The notes: generated from the letters alone by a model not told the origin. 64,000 bases of DNA from Zhengitettix transpicula (GCA_037074705.1 CM073590.1:242227601-242291600), one strand, 5' to 3'; shown: positions 22,051-34,994, counted from the stretch's first letter. Numbers and translations: made by a program.

Positions 22051-22440
22051 CCAATGCAACTGCTGACTTGAGCTATGAATTTCCCTTTGAATCCGACCAG
22101 AGTCCCTTTTCTCTTTATCTCAGCCTGCGGACAAGACCGTGGGGGTAGGAAGTGCTTGCACAGTGCTCCAGTTTCCGGATGTTGAGAGGTCCCGCCTCGA
22201 AGGCCGCGGTTCGCTCAGGTCTCTCTCTCTCTCTTTGGTCGACGCCGTATATGGTCCCATGCCCTCAAGGTTAACCCACTTGCTCTGTACCACGTAAAGC
22301 CACGGACGGGACCGACTGTTCCGCTGATTCGGGAGCGCGACACTTGCACAATCCCCTCGCCTCCATTGTTGTACCTGGCCGTGGCGGCGTACTACCCTAC
22401 TTTGTGACATCCAATTGTGCCAAGGGACCAGCCAATACGC
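22050..22440 (-). other. GC-rich block with a minus-strand open frame, unidentified
   Basis: A 96-codon open frame lies at 22120-22410 (minus), Arg/Ser-rich and partly driven by a (CT)n tract near 22215. No domain recognised. It could be a repeat with copies outside this window. Confidence 0.3.
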
Positions 22441-23160
22441 TGCTTATCTTGATATATTTTATTCCATTAGTCCTCGTATGAGGAAATAGTATACGTCATT
22501 ACAATATAATTAGTGGATGCTACAATCATAAACAATTAGAAGTTAACATAAAAATACTAAAAATCGGGAACACAAATTTCGCTGTCCAACATAAGTAAGA
22601 GAACTATATAGTGATAATAGTGAAAATAATTATTCTTTAACAATACTAAGGGTATAATATGTTAACAGTACTAAAAAAATTAATACGCACCAGGTTAGAG
22701 AATTAACTATCTTAAAATATAGAATTACACATCACACAAGAAGAAACACAAAACAAGACACACGCACACCGGGATGAAGCACAAACGAGGGAAAAGTCAC
22801 TTCACGAAGCAGACGGACGAGGAATCTGCCTCCTCTCCATGAAACAAACACATCCTGTTTTCCTATAGAGGCACGGTAAGGTTATTGGTTAATTCCATTA
22901 CAGTTCGAATCCATTGAATATTAAATCCCTACATACTATTAATAGGTTTCAAAGATAAACTGTTAAATTTCCTACTGCTTGAGAAAATCAAGACAGTCAC
23001 AAAGATTCTTAAATGAGGGAATGACACAGGTCCACATCATTCAGTTCCATAATTGCATGGCGCCGTCATCCGTTTATAGAATTACATTTTAAATGATACC
23101 ATAAGTTTATATATTGATTCTTTCTCAAGTGCTGCAACAACACGAAGTCGGATACGGTTC
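22441..23160. other. AT-rich non-coding stretch
   Basis: No shared repeats or coding similarity seen. Confidence 0.4.
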
Positions 23161-24010
23161 TTTTGAAAGGAGGGAACCTTAAGAAAACGTCGGTTGGGTT
23201 CGACGCCCGAAATGAGAGGTAACGAGAGGACAGCACACGACAGGGCAGGACAGGAGCGGAGAAAAGAGGATAGGATAGGAGAGTAGAGGAGGCGTGGAAG
23301 GAAGCGAGCAGTGGTGCGCGGTTATTTGGAAAGGCGCACGCAGCGCGTGATTGTCTTCCTTATCATAATTACAAGAAAGCAATCCTGCCGTATAGGGGCT
23401 GCCGTAATGAGGGACACTTACAGCCCGGAGCACGGCGCTCTTCTAACCTCTGATCCCATTCCCCGGATAGCTGCCTGCTGGGTGTGGCCCACAGCAGGTG
23501 ATTAGCCCTTTACTTCTTCTCTTTCTGTCCCCCACCTCTCCTCCTCCTCTTCCTCTTATTCCACAAAAAAAAACGACTTGGTTGTTCGCTGCCACCAAAA
23601 ACGTTCTGCGGCCGCCACAATGCACAGTGTTGACACCATCGCATCGCCACGACCACCACCACAGGCGTGTGTGTGTGTGCTTTTATTTCAATCAGGCTGC
23701 TCTCTTTCTCTCTCTCCGTTTCCCAAGGTTACCTTCTCCTCCACCAGATTAAGTTCTCCGAAGCCAGCCAGGGTCAACGGCTGCAGGTCGGACGCATTGT
23801 TTTCTGGCTGTTAGACAAATAGAAGCCGTGAGGTTGGTTTGGCCGAGGCATGTTGCAGAACGGGGCTGGCTGCTGACAATCTGGAGCATCTCGGATCCGC
23901 ATTCGAATGTGTGGTTGGTGGTGGTGGTACGTGAACAGGTTCGTCTGGACGCACTCAAACCTTCAACGGTTCCCCAGCTTCCACGAGTCAGTTTCCTTCC
24001 AAAACCTGAC
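23160..24010. other. GC-rich, repeat-poor island
   Basis: Many overlapping short open frames on both strands and no protein domain. It contains CAGCAGGTGATTAGCC (E-box plus homeodomain-type site) near 23492. A long regulatory or promoter-like region is possible. Confidence 0.3.
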
Positions 24011-24372
24011 TTCTAATAATCATAAGAGGAATTTCGACAATTATTCAACTCGTAATGAGAATCAGCGTCAATCAATAATCAGCAACGTCTTCAAGGCGCC
24101 CAGATTTTAAGGAAATAAAACAAGTCAAACATGATAGAATACATCACATCATTTAAACGATTCCACAATAATTATAAAGCATTATTAGCTTATAAAACTA
24201 AGAACTACCCAACTATTTTTGCTTCTAATTTCCGCCATCACATACAAAGTGGTCACTCAGACTTGCATCATCACTTTTAGTATCTGCAAATCGTCCCTCA
24301 TCGATGCTTACAGGACCCGCTTGCATTTTTTCAATGGAGTCCAAAATATGACGTCGCGAATTATATTTTCTA

Positions 24373-24830
24373 CTAGCTAGGTGCCCGGCATTGCCCAGGT
24401 TGTCTATTCAACTCAGCGACATCCATAACCCCGGATTTGACACCAATCTCGGTTCTGTTTGCGTTATTTGTATATAACGCTCCTACTACCCCAATCCCTA
24501 AAGGTGCCCCGCTCCCATACCAAAAGGGGTTTTAATTATACGCAAAAAAAATATCCGGAGAAACACTGTCTATCTCATTGATCCCGAAAAATATTTGTAC
24601 CACACAAATATATGCCGTTTGAGAATGTTTGAAAATTTTTACCTCCTGTCCTGGGGTTGATAGACGGGTCTTACCCCTCACAGTGTTTCTTTCCGGTTCG
24701 CTAGGAGCACGTGTCCGAAAATTGGTCACATTTGCTCCACGGGAGTAGATTTGTATGCGGAACATACTCACGCACAGTCTATTTTTTTTATCAGATTTTG
24801 TGAAACGAATTCGAATGAACCGTGGATTCA
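24373..24830 (-). mobile_element. Helitron-like element, minus orientation
   Basis: On the minus strand the 3' end reads CCTGGGCAATGCCGGGCAC and then CTAGCTAG followed by T, the same hairpin-plus-CTAG end as at 17642. Interior landmarks (GTTATGGATGTCGCTGAG, AACCCCTTTTGG, AATATATGCCGTTTGAG) match the other copies. No coding capacity. Confidence 0.65.
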
Positions 24831-26284
24831 TGTTGATTTGGAGCCAAATAATTACTCAGAATTTAAAAAGGATGAGGAAAATACTGTCCGTTTTCTGTCT
24901 TGGAGGATACCTTGACGCACTTTGGTGACACGTGAAGATGTTCCAACCATTTGTTGTCTTGGCACAGATGCACAGCCATATTTGAAACATTTTAAACTAC
25001 TCAATATATATATATATATATTTGCTTGGCTGACACTTCATTGACCTTTATCATTCGATGACCTTTTCTGGAAACAGAAGCAAAATTTTATTTACAAATC
25101 GTTTGCTCCTCATCATCCGCCATTTTGAACCGTCGCCGCCGTAACAACGAAACGTGGCGTCAATGAAGCAGAAAAATTAAGAAAACTTGTAAATTGTTCA
25201 CCTTTGAATATTTCACCTGATGAGACCAATATGAAGCTTTCATCCACATACTAAGTAATCATTTCACAGCATTTAAGTACATATCACTACATTATAACGA
25301 CTAATTACAGTTACAAGCGTTATTTACACATACAAATAAAATCATTATAATACGTGAATATTTTTTTAAAAAATAATTTTGTTTCTCTTTTGTTTCAGGT
25401 GAGTCTGGTTTAACTTCCCCGCTGTCTGCTTCTCAAACGTAAGGCACAGTTTTCACTCATTTTGATTCTTCACTGAGATTGAAAGATTTGTTTTTTACGA
25501 GCGTAATTTACTTAGCTCCGTCAATAATGTTTATCAACTGTAATTAGAAAGACTTCTTGACGATTTTATTGTAAGTGGTGATCGCGTTTTCCATTGTCTG
25601 CTTAAAATAGAGCAACAACCAAGAAGAGAAAGGAAGGCCCCGAGATTAACAAGGTAAACGGTAGTGACACAGCAGATAGAAAAACAAACGGTGACGAGGC
25701 ATAAGAAGATACAAAACAAAACAAGAAGGATAAACCAGGCAGAATAGTTTTATTGATCGAAAGTGACAGCGACGAAGGAAGAAAAAGGATAATATAAAGT
25801 GAAAGTTGAGATTTCGTCTTCAAAACACTTCTCATTTCTTTTTTACTCAGACATTGTAATACCCCGATAAGTATAAATTTTTTTTGAACAATGTTTATTA
25901 ATGATGCGAGTCTTTCTCTCAGGGTATGTACGGTGGGGTATCAAAAATATTTAAAATACCCAATGAATTTTAAAAAAGTAATAATCAATTAATAATTAGG
26001 GTTTCAGCATAATCAATTGTGTTTGTAAATAATACCTGAACACATCCAGCTTACAATGGCGGCGATCCGTTCCATCGTCCGGCAATCTTCGCCGTTGTCC
26101 AGGGCCTCCGTTGTTGAATAAACTCTACGGAAATTAATCCTTTTAGTTTTTTAAAAAATTGATTTATGGTCGCGTCAACCTGTTGGTTATTGGCGACCCT
26201 CTAAAAGTATTTACATAATTAAGTTACTGCAGGTTAGAAAATTTCCAATTATGAACAACGTTTCATAATAGCGGATGTCAGTTT
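24831..26284. other. Non-coding stretch with an (AT)n tract
   Basis: (AT)n at about 25003-25021. The rest is AT-rich. Minus-strand open frames at 25534-25835 are Leu/Ser/Phe-rich and low complexity. Nothing recognised. Confidence 0.4.
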
Positions 26285-27125
26285 TGCGTCGGAGACGAAC
26301 TCCAGGAGGCTCTCCGATGGCCGTGGTGTGCATGCAGAAGTCTTCTCCAGAGAACTCGGCTAAAGTCCTCCTGCGTATATCCTCATATTTTGTGCATTCA
26401 AATAGAATATGCTGGATGGTGAGGGCTTCATCACGTACATCACAGGTGGGCTGATCTGTTCGTGTGTGAGTTGGGTGTGCAAAGTTCTAATTCTGGAGAC
26501 TATTATTTGTTGTTTTCCTGAGATGTTGTTGAGGTGGCACAGATCTGCTGATGTTTGCAGGTTCTGATGGAAGAAGCCGCTATTTCCTCCTCTTCTCGTG
26601 TCCTGCCACTTTTCCTGTACATTCATTTAGAATGTCCGAGGCTGTACAGGTTGGGGCTTCTTGTGCAGTGGTAGCCAGTGCGTCCACCTCCTCGTTTTCC
26701 CTGCGATGCCCGCATGATCCGTGATCCAGACAAGCTGCACGGATTTCCCTCGCGAACTGCAGAGATGTAGGTTAGCTCTGATGGTGTTGATGGTGCCGTT
26801 CCTTATTGTAGGGTCTCCAAAGGGTCTGTTAGGATCATAATTCTGTTGACTGAAGATTCCAACTGCCATTGCTATGGCGAAGGTTTCCGCGGTGGTGCTA
26901 GAAGCAGAATTATGGATGGCTATTTTCCTGTTGAAGTTTGGAAGAATCACCGCACAGGTAGCGCCTGCTTCTGTTTATTGAGGCATCTGTGTAAACCATG
27001 CTTCTTTATAAGCGCATCGAGGTGAGCTGTAGCACTTGCCCTAAGGATCTTCTTGGGAATCAAGGTCAATGAGGTATCTATTTGTAGGTCGATAAACTTC
27101 CATGGAGGGAGATTAGATGTAGTTT
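26285..27125 (-). pseudogene. LINE fragment: RNase H domain and C-terminal Cys/His region (Jockey/I type)
   Basis: In minus order: PPWKFIDLQIDTSL just before the domain; a frame-shifted FTQMPQ where '.YTDAS' is expected; AILPN-type strand CAVILPNFNRKIAIHNS; TAETFAIAMA with the catalytic Glu; and RGKSVQLVWITDHAGIAGK, matching the 'WIPGHAGI.GNE' box. After another shift come SADLCHLNNISGKQQIIVSR and IRTLHTQLTHE, then a decayed C..C...HIL..C region. This arrangement is typical of RNase-H-bearing non-LTR retrotransposons. Frameshifts and stops show it is dead. The reverse transcriptase itself is absent. Confidence 0.85.
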
Positions 27126-28900
27126 TGTGGTTTAATTTATTAAACTATCAAATTCAAAATAATAACTCCACAAAACGATCCTTCGCGCCAACAATCTAGC
27201 GAAGGAGCTCCATCAACAATGCCTTGTCCTCAGCGATAACATTTTCGCCAGTGATAATCATTATGTATAATACATCAAAGAAATACACAATTTCAAAGAG
27301 TGTTCATTACACTGTATTAATTCTGTAAGAGTTAGTAAAAAAAAAAGGCGAAAAATAAATTAGGTGTATTGCTTAAAATAAATTGAGTAAATATATTCCT
27401 CACATAATTTTTTTTATTATTAATATTTTGACTTTAATTGACATATTGAATTAAATGTAGTAGGCTAACCGTGTGGGGATTAAAAAAATGTACATACAGA
27501 AATTTATGTCTGGCCTTCACACTTGTTGTGGTAAGTTTTGCGCTCAAGATTTAATCTGTATTTTCTAATTAATTTATATGTTTCCCTTGTGATATTAACT
27601 CTAATTGGTTTCAATTGATTTTATTGCCACAAATTATTTTTCTAAGATGAATAATTAAAGATAAAAAACGTTTTATAAATAAATTAAATGTAGTGCACTA
27701 ACCGTTGTTAGTAAATAACGGTAAGCGGGGTTTGTGGCCTTCGGAACAATAAAGGATACATGGAACAACATAAATTTTGCAGGCATCATTTGTGAAAAAA
27801 TAATTCCGCCAAATCAAAACACTAGGATAGATAATAAGGGTGCTGGAAGTTCGAAGATAAATAAAAATATACATACGGGAAAATATGTTAAGACGAGATC
27901 AAAAATCGCTCAAGAATAAGTTTGAATTAAAAAGGTAAAGAAGACCGAAAATATATGTAGTTACGCTTGATGGAAAAAATGAAAATTATTAAATTTAATA
28001 ATTAGGTGTATTCTGAACATTTTCTCGGAAATGTGATACAATCTAAACAAAGTCTAAGAGACAGAAATCATTGTTCCATAAATTAATGAAATTATTTCGA
28101 CAACGTGGCTAAGAAATTGAAAGTATAACTAATTAATTATATTTATCCTAAAAAAATCATGAGGTCTTCTTTGAAAAATAAACTCTTCCCTCAAACACTA
28201 CCGCTGCTGCGTAGAATATTTTAATTTAATTTTTAATTATTTTATATTTTTCACTTTGTGGGATTTTTAGTGATGAAATATTTTTGGAAGCAAACTGCTT
28301 TCCCAAATTTTCTCTAAAATATAACAATCTCTCTACTTCCACTTTTTATCGTCTTATCTAGAAATGAAGATTCTCTCTGTCCTTCCTCCATTTTTTTTAT
28401 ATCGTAATCATGACGTCCTCATCCTACCGAAATAACTGGATTACGGCGTTCTTTTTGTTCAGTGGCCGTTGCGCTCTCCTCTATTAATTCCCACCATAAT
28501 TGCGTCACCTTTTTCATTCTTATGACCAGGTAAAAACGCGTATAAATATTTAGATTCCTTTTTCTACCCTTCGTTTTCCGGCTCATAGTTGTTTTTTTTT
28601 TCGTGTGTGTACAGAAGCTGCCGAGATTCCTTCACTACAGTTACGTATTGGAACCCTGGCCTCGTAATTATATACGATCAACTCCTCGTCTTTTTTTCTG
28701 ATTTTAAAGTTCAGTTGCTCCTTACACCCCAAGATAAACATCTACATTTAATTTCTATAAATTTTTCATCCCGGATTCCGGCCTGATCTAAGCTTGTGTC
28801 CCGTTTTATCTATCAAAATATATTTTATGAAGGAAATATAATTGATTTTATGACCATTAATTTGCATTCTATTCCCCCTTTCCCCTAGTACACATTGTCT
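27126..28900. other. AT-rich non-coding stretch
   Basis: A direct repeat of TTAAATGTAGT..(G/C).CTAACCGT lies near 27452 and 27684. No other structure or coding similarity was found. Confidence 0.4.
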
Positions 28901-29720
28901 CTCTCCGGGTCTTCTAGAACTTTAAGTATATTTTTCTCTAAATGATGCAGATGTTCGAGAAAAGATTAGATGGCAACGCCTTGGCATCACTGGTTCTCAG
29001 CGTCGCCGGTTTACTCCAAGGGGATCAAGTGTTTTTTTCTTGTTCAGCTTCTTATATATATATATGGGTGGGTGAGTGCCCTGGTCCTCCTCTTAGCATG
29101 CAATGTCGTATGGGCCATTGTGCCAAACCCGTAGTTGATTGCGGTTGTCTTTAAAAGGAATCGCGAGGGTCCCTTCTCCGCTTCCTGCGGCCACCAAGAA
29201 ATTCCGGCGGAGGGTCGCTGGAATATAAAGCGCTTGCTTGCTGGAAAATGGGACAGAGGAAACAGGAAGTACGTGTGGCAAATAATTCATGAGGTCAACG
29301 CGCGACGCGACGCGGGAGTCCTCGTACCCGGACCGGACGGACGGACGTTTCTCCCCCACCTTGCGACCTTGTCCCAAACCAAACCCCCTTTACGAGATCG
29401 GATCACAAATCTCTCACCCTCTGGAAACAGACGATTGTCACGAACGGAAATAGATAAAACCTTACTTTAATTTAACGTTGTTGTTGTGGTGAATTGTGCT
29501 GTTTTCTTTTTGAACAATTTGTTTTACCTTTTGAGATAAAGAAGAACCACGACTTTTCAGTTCTAATCATTTACACCTATACAGAAGAAGCAACAGATTG
29601 TAATTATTTTCTTACCTTAATTGATCTTCATTTTAACAGCGAAAGAAATTTACGTTAAATTTTTTCAGCGTTGATTAGAGACTCAAAATTAATTCACTTG
29701 TGAATAAAAATAAAGAAACA
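28900..29720. other. Non-coding stretch, GC-rich from 28960 to 29430
   Basis: Overlapping open frames at 28942-29470 on both strands show no domain. CpG-containing. Possible regulatory DNA, no direct support. Confidence 0.3.

Positions 29721-29784
<64 letters not shown>
29720..29784. repeat. (AT)n microsatellite
   Basis: About 60 bp of alternating AT/TA with one CA interruption. Confidence 0.95.
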
Positions 29785-29785
<1 letters not shown>

Positions 29786-29914
29786 CAATTCAATCATTAC
29801 TTTTCATAAAAACGGAACTAATTTCATACAAAAGTTTTAATTTATTGTCTCTTTTTGAACTAATAAAAACAATTTATGACCTTATGCAGACACTTTATAT
29901 TTTTTATATTTTAT

Positions 29915-29960
29915 GACGACGTTTCGATACATTTTTGTATCTTCTTCAGGTATTTACCTA
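29915..29960 (-). ncRNA. Hammerhead-ribozyme-like motif with an intact core, Penelope-type terminus
   Basis: The minus strand reads CTGAAGA (29943-29949), then a perfect 5-bp hairpin GATAC-AAAAAT-GTATC, then GAAACGTC (29918-29925). All core positions of a type I hammerhead are present (CUGANGA, GAAA, GUC). The preceding TACCTCCTCTGTAG is shared with the copies at 15570 and 37728. Stem I is only two pairs as I read it. Confidence 0.65.
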
Positions 29961-31400
29961 CAGAGGAGGTATTTACAATTGATTAGATTTATAGTATAAT
30001 TGTACAAAGTAAACGAAGGCAAACTAAAGAACACAAAAAAATAATATAATTTCATACAAAGTTTGAAATTTTAAACCAAAAATGTAATAAATAATTTGCA
30101 ACTGAATAATAATTGATGAATCCACGACAATTTCAAGGAGTCAGTTGTGGGGGTTGTATCTGTGAGTCACGAAGCTAGTGCTCTTTCCCTCCCCTACCCT
30201 TCCTCCCCCCTGAACTATCTTGTGGTCACTCCCTTGAAGGGAGGTAAAACCTGGCTGTAAACGAAAAAGGGAGATTTACAGGGGGTATAAATAGAATTCT
30301 GAGAGACGAAAATTCGGAAAAAGATCCCAGATCGGCCATCTTTAAATTCACACAAGGTCCTGGAAAACTCTGGTCACTGCAGAAGAGCCACTTACTCCCA
30401 CAGTGTTTGTTTCCGGGTCGTAAGGAAAACAAGTGTACCAAGTGTGGTGGTTGAAATTGCTCCAAGCGTTTAAAATTATATGGGGAACATCCAAAAATCT
30501 ATACACCCCCCACACGTAAATCCATTTTTATTATGTCTTAGGAAATCTCATAGGACTGTAGGCTAACACTTGATTTAGTCCTATTATTCAGGTCCCTGTT
30601 TGTTTGTTGTTATTTTTTTAAACAAATTGAGATTCTGGTTTTCCTAGGGTAATTTTCCAATCCTTCACATTATTTATACGTCCTTCAGTGACGTCACGTA
30701 ACAACCAGTTCCTTCTATCTCCGGATGTGTCCGATCCACTTCGCTGCTTTGCTCCTCTGAAGACCCGTTTCCAATATGTATATTTTTTTCCCCTATTCGT
30801 CTACTGACAATTTGACACTTCCATCCTTCCTCCGACACAACATTTCAAAGGTGTCTCGGTTTTTTTCCCCCTCCTTCCCTTCTGTCTTTGAGTGTGCAAA
30901 AGTTTCCCGATCAGGACAAGGGCGCTGTTACCAAGCTCAATTTAATCTCTTTGAAACAGACTGAATTTAATAATAAGAAAAAATAGCCGAATAGAAACAA
31001 AAGGAGTCGTGATGTCTGTATTTGTCTATTATTTTCTAATTATTAATTTTCAAAACAGACTTAAATTTTTCTTTTTATAAGTAGGCTTATTAGTCGGGGG
31101 GTGCATGCACGTTCACCCCGGCTATTATACTTGATTCTTTCTCTGAAGAAGAACAGAAATGTTACTGCTCGAAATCTCAGCTTTTATCACTTCTATACTC
31201 TTCTCTAAATTGAAGAACAGAATGCCCGAACAAAGTCTCTTTCAGTTTCAAGCTAATTTTGCTCGTCCTCAATAATATTTTATCTTCGTAAAATCTTTCT
31301 TCGACGTGTTTTTTTTTTAGTTTTAACAATTTATTATCATTTCTTCTTAAATATTTATAAATTAGTGACAGATTTAAGTATTCTATTACGTGATCGTCTA
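29961..31400. other. Non-coding stretch with two repeat fragments
   Basis: A Helitron-like fragment (CTCCCACAGTGTTTGTTTCC landmark) lies at about 30385-30500, minus. Outer arms of the palindromic hammerhead family (AAAAAATAGCCGAATAGAAAC and GTCTGTATTTGTCTATT) lie at 30970-31060 with the centre deleted. Otherwise nothing recognised. Confidence 0.5.
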
Positions 31401-31409
31401 GACCTGTAC

Positions 31410-32209
31410 CGTATTTTACGCACTATAAGACGCACTTTTTTCTTCAAAAAATTGTCTCCGAAATTCAAGTGCGAAATTAATATAAAATTGTCCAGTGTTT
31501 GTTTCAAAATTCCCGCCAGTCTTAAAAATGGCCGTATTTTTGATGCCGCGAGAAGCTTATCTAGCAACATTGGATTCAACTGTCAGCAGCAGCAGTGCAC
31601 AGATGCGACGTACAAAGGGTTGGATGGACGAGGCTGGGTATGAAATTATGGACTAACAGAGTGTGGAAGAGAAGGAAAGATGCTTTATTGTAGAAATGTT
31701 CACTTCTTGTGTAGAACACTTTAGTGGCCATTTGAAAAAATCTGTGAAAGAGAAACTGAGACATGGAAATACAGAGATACCTGCTGTTATTTCTGAACGA
31801 CTTACTTCACAATTGCAACCTCTTGATAAATAAACCATTTAAGGTGTATATGACAGGGTAATGGAACAAATGGATGATGGATGAAATCCAACATGAATTC
31901 ACGCCGAAGGGAGCTTTAAAACGATCTGTGGATAAAACAGTCGTGGTCTAGAGTGAGTGAAGAAGTGCGGCATAAGTAACGCTCTCGGTGGCTGTGAAGA
32001 CCATCTTATATACAAAGAGGACAACGATGACGATGAAGAGGAATAAAGTTCATAAGACGATTTTCAGGGATTATAAAGGTCAGTTCGGTTTTATAAACTA
32101 CGATTTTTTTTAATCTGGCTTTGCAATATAATAATAAAAACGGTAAAAATATTATTTGTCAAAAAAATTCCTTAAAAATTAAGATGCGTCTTATAGACTG
32201 TAAAATACG
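31410..32209 (+). mobile_element. pogo/Tigger-type DNA transposon, 800 bp, internally deleted
   Basis: Ends are inverted: CGTATTTTACGCACTATAAG and then ACGCA at the left, TGCGTCTTATAGACTGTAAA and then ATACG at the right, differing at 3 of 25 positions. Between 31618 and 32045 a decayed transposase C-terminus reads GWMDEAGMKLWTNRVW, SGHLKKSVKEKL, NTEIPAVISERLTSQLQPLD, and later KKCGISNALGG and DHLIYKED. These are hallmarks of the Tigger/jerky DDE domain. Stops are present and the N-terminal DNA-binding part is missing, so it is a dead, deleted copy. Confidence 0.85.
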
Positions 32210-32262
32210 AAAAAGTCGTATCCTAATTCTCACTAAACCATTTTGCCTGTTAATTTCCCAAC

Positions 32263-32850
32263 GTGGCTTTCTTCACACTCTTTGGCAACTCCAGTGACTG
32301 ATCCTTGTCGTTGTAACACACTCTTTGGCCAACTCCAGCGACTGATCCTCATCGCTGTAACACACTCTTTGGCCAACTCCCGCGACTGATCCTCATCGTT
32401 GTAACACACTCTATGGCCAACTCCAGTGACTGATCCTTATCGTTGTAACACACTCTTTGGCCAACTCCAGCGACTGATCCTTGTCGTTGTAACACACTCT
32501 TTGGCCAACTCCAGTGACTGATCCTTATCGTTGTAACACACTCTTTGGCCAACTCCAGCGACTGATCCTTATCGTTGTAACATACTCTTCCGCCGACTCC
32601 AGCGACCGATCCTTGTCGTTGTAACACACTCTTTGGCCAACTTCAGCGACTGATCCTTGTCGTTGTAACACACTCTTTGGCCAACTCCAGTGACTGATCC
32701 TTATCGTTGTAACACACTCTTTGGCCAACTCCAGCGACTGATCCTTGTTGTAACACACTCTTTGGCCAACTCCAGCGACTGATCCTTATCGTTGCAACAC
32801 ACTCTTTGGCCAACTCCAGCGACTGATCCTTGTCGTTGTAATACCAAAGA
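32263..32850. repeat. 44-bp tandem minisatellite, about 13 units
   Basis: The unit starts CAACTCCAGCGACTGATCC and continues with TTGTCGTTGTAACACACTCT and TTGGC. Thirteen units run from about 32286 to 32850, most 44 bp, one shortened to 41 bp. Two variant types (AGTGAC with TTATCG; AGCGAC with TTGTCG) tend to alternate, hinting at an 88-bp higher-order unit. Because 44 is not a multiple of 3 and the unit has no stop on the minus strand, long minus-strand frames run through it. These are not taken as genes. Confidence 0.95.
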
Positions 32851-34380
32851 GGTAATACATATTTTGTATTCAAATGTCATGTTATTTAGGGTAATAAAAG
32901 CAGCCGTTTCGCGTAATTCCACCATCCGAGCTTGATGGGTCCTGGTTACATTGTACTGTCCGCTCCATTTTTATACTCGTTCCATTGTAATCTGTTAACC
33001 TTGTGCTTTGATCTAGGAAACATTTTAGATGTGGTCAAGAAAACTAAGTGGAAATAACAATGAAGGGAACCCTTTCACAAAGTAACTCACTGAAGCTTTT
33101 TTTTTCACCTCGAACAACCGCGCGTCTACAAGAAACATATACTTCCTTTTTCTCCCATCGCCGCCGCTGTAATTCTTATTGTTGTTGTTGTTGCTACCTG
33201 TTGCACGTCAGCACTTTGCAGAATTCAAGGCTATGACCGACGACGTCGCCACGGAAGAGTTCGTTCAGGAAGGTTTTGCTCGAGTCTCCTTACAAGCAAT
33301 ACAGATGGTAATTTTTCTTGTTATGTACGTGGAATACTTAAACGTGGACCGCTTGTTGAAAGGTGCCTTCGAAAACGGTATCGAGCTTAAGTTAATGTAT
33401 TATTTATACCGATACTCCCTCACGCTGTCCACTGCGATCGACTGCCAGTTAAATCTCCAACAAATCAGAAGAAAAAAGTCATTTCTCAGGGGAAGAAAAC
33501 TCTGTTTGTCTCCTTGCAATCTTTCCACCGCTCTGAAACGTTTTCTGTAGACAATAAAAGGTAATGAGAAATCAACAGTTCAATTTGAACGACGACACAA
33601 AGCGAACGTGTGTTAGATGAATGGAACAAAACAACTTTTGAGAATCTCTGTTCGATTGAGTTCGAATTACCAATTCGCTTTCAACGTAATTTATGGCCCA
33701 CGAAGATGTATGTAATCGGTAAAGGTTTGTAATTGACTCGCACGACGTTCACGTTCTCTCCAGATGTAGTATCGAGAGCGTAACGCTTTCGTTTAACGTG
33801 ACGTGTCTTATTTTTTCATATTTCTGTTAAGAGAAAAATGTTTAAGGGTGAAAATAATAAATGTAAATCACAGAGAAAGAGAAGAATTTGGATTGTGGGG
33901 ATATCGCGCTTTTAGAATAAATTTAACGGTTGATATTTAATATCGAATATGTGATTTCAGGAAAATAACCACTTTCACAGTCACAATTTTTATATAAATA
34001 AGTTTTAAAGCTACAACTTGGGAATTTCTTGGCTTTTAGGTCACTGAAACTTTTTCCGAGGCCTTTAGAATTGTGAAACTTTGGTTTTAAGGCATCAAAT
34101 TGTCAAAAAAAAAATATAATCACATTTAAAAGTCCGACGTTGTCATTAGACATCTTGGAAAAGATCAGAATCTTCGGTTACGATAAATTGATCTCTTTTA
34201 GACTGGTTTATGAGTTCTGTGTTGAGGAAGACGGGAATAAATAGTTTTAGGAATAACACCGATAGAAAATGACTGTAAGGAGAAGAGAGCAGTATTTTTG
34301 ATAGCTAGAGCAGAGAAAATATTAACCGAACGGAATCATTTCTTTGTAGAATGAAAAAGACGCGTCGAGTACAGTTTTAA
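32851..34380. other. Non-coding stretch with one weak exon-like block
   Basis: At about 33228-33309 (+) an AG acceptor after TTTGC, 27 open codons (MTDDVATEEFVQEGFARVSL) and a GTAATT donor occur together, inside a 123-codon open frame (33179-33550). No family recognised. A (TTG)n tract precedes it. The rest is AT-rich. Confidence 0.3.
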
Positions 34381-34870
34381 TGGCGTCCGATGTAATCTGA
34401 CGGGGCCCCCGTGGTAGCTTCTTGGCGCGGAGAGAGGAATGTAACAAGTCTTGGGAAAGGAAAAAAGGGTTTGCATGAGAGCAGTTGTGGTCACACGGCT
34501 GCCAAAGGATGTGACCTCCGACCTGCAGATGCGGCTTCCGGGCCCGAGGCTACGCCACCTCCTTCCACGCGGCCTTCCTTGTCCTCGCTATCTCGACACG
34601 TTACCGCCGACACGACGCACATCCGTAAAAACAACGACCTTCTAATCTCTCCCGTCGTCCAAAAAATCATCGAATCTTTAATTGTTATATTTTATTCAGC
34701 CCGAAGCGGTGGCAGCATCCGGTGGACGGGTTGTGCGGCCATTGACACTCGCTGCTTTAATTATTATTTTCCTCTATGCCTCTCCCCCCCCCCCCCCGTA
34801 GAAAGTGTCAGGCGCTGCCGGTCGGCCTCTGGGTGAGAAAGTGTGGTGGGCGCCAGGTCGAATTGTCAAT
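34380..34870. other. GC-rich, repeat-poor island
   Basis: A 141-codon open frame at 34411-34836 (+) is Ser/Pro/Arg-rich with no domain and overlaps a second open frame in another register. A poly-C run sits near 34785. Possibly regulatory. Confidence 0.3.
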
Positions 34871-34994
34871 TGTTAAAAAAAATGGACGTAACGTTTGACG
34901 TTTCATGGACAATTTTGCCATAACCTTATAGAAAATGACGTGGTGACACTTGACAAATTAGGGTATTCCAATGAAAGAAAAAGAAGGTGTAGAC

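Noticed and set aside
32263..32850. CRISPR-like array
   Set aside because: Contiguous tandem units without unique spacers, in animal DNA.
32349..32925. Several 74-92 codon minus-strand frames
   Set aside because: All come from a 44-bp tandem repeat with no stop codon in the unit; no gene signals.
33179..33550. 123-codon plus-strand frame and a 27-codon exon-like part
   Set aside because: Starts in a (TTG)n tract; splice-like signals are weak and common by chance.
34411..34836. 141-codon plus-strand frame
   Set aside because: GC-rich, Ser/Pro/Arg composition, overlapping open frame in another register, ends in a poly-C run; no domain or splice context.
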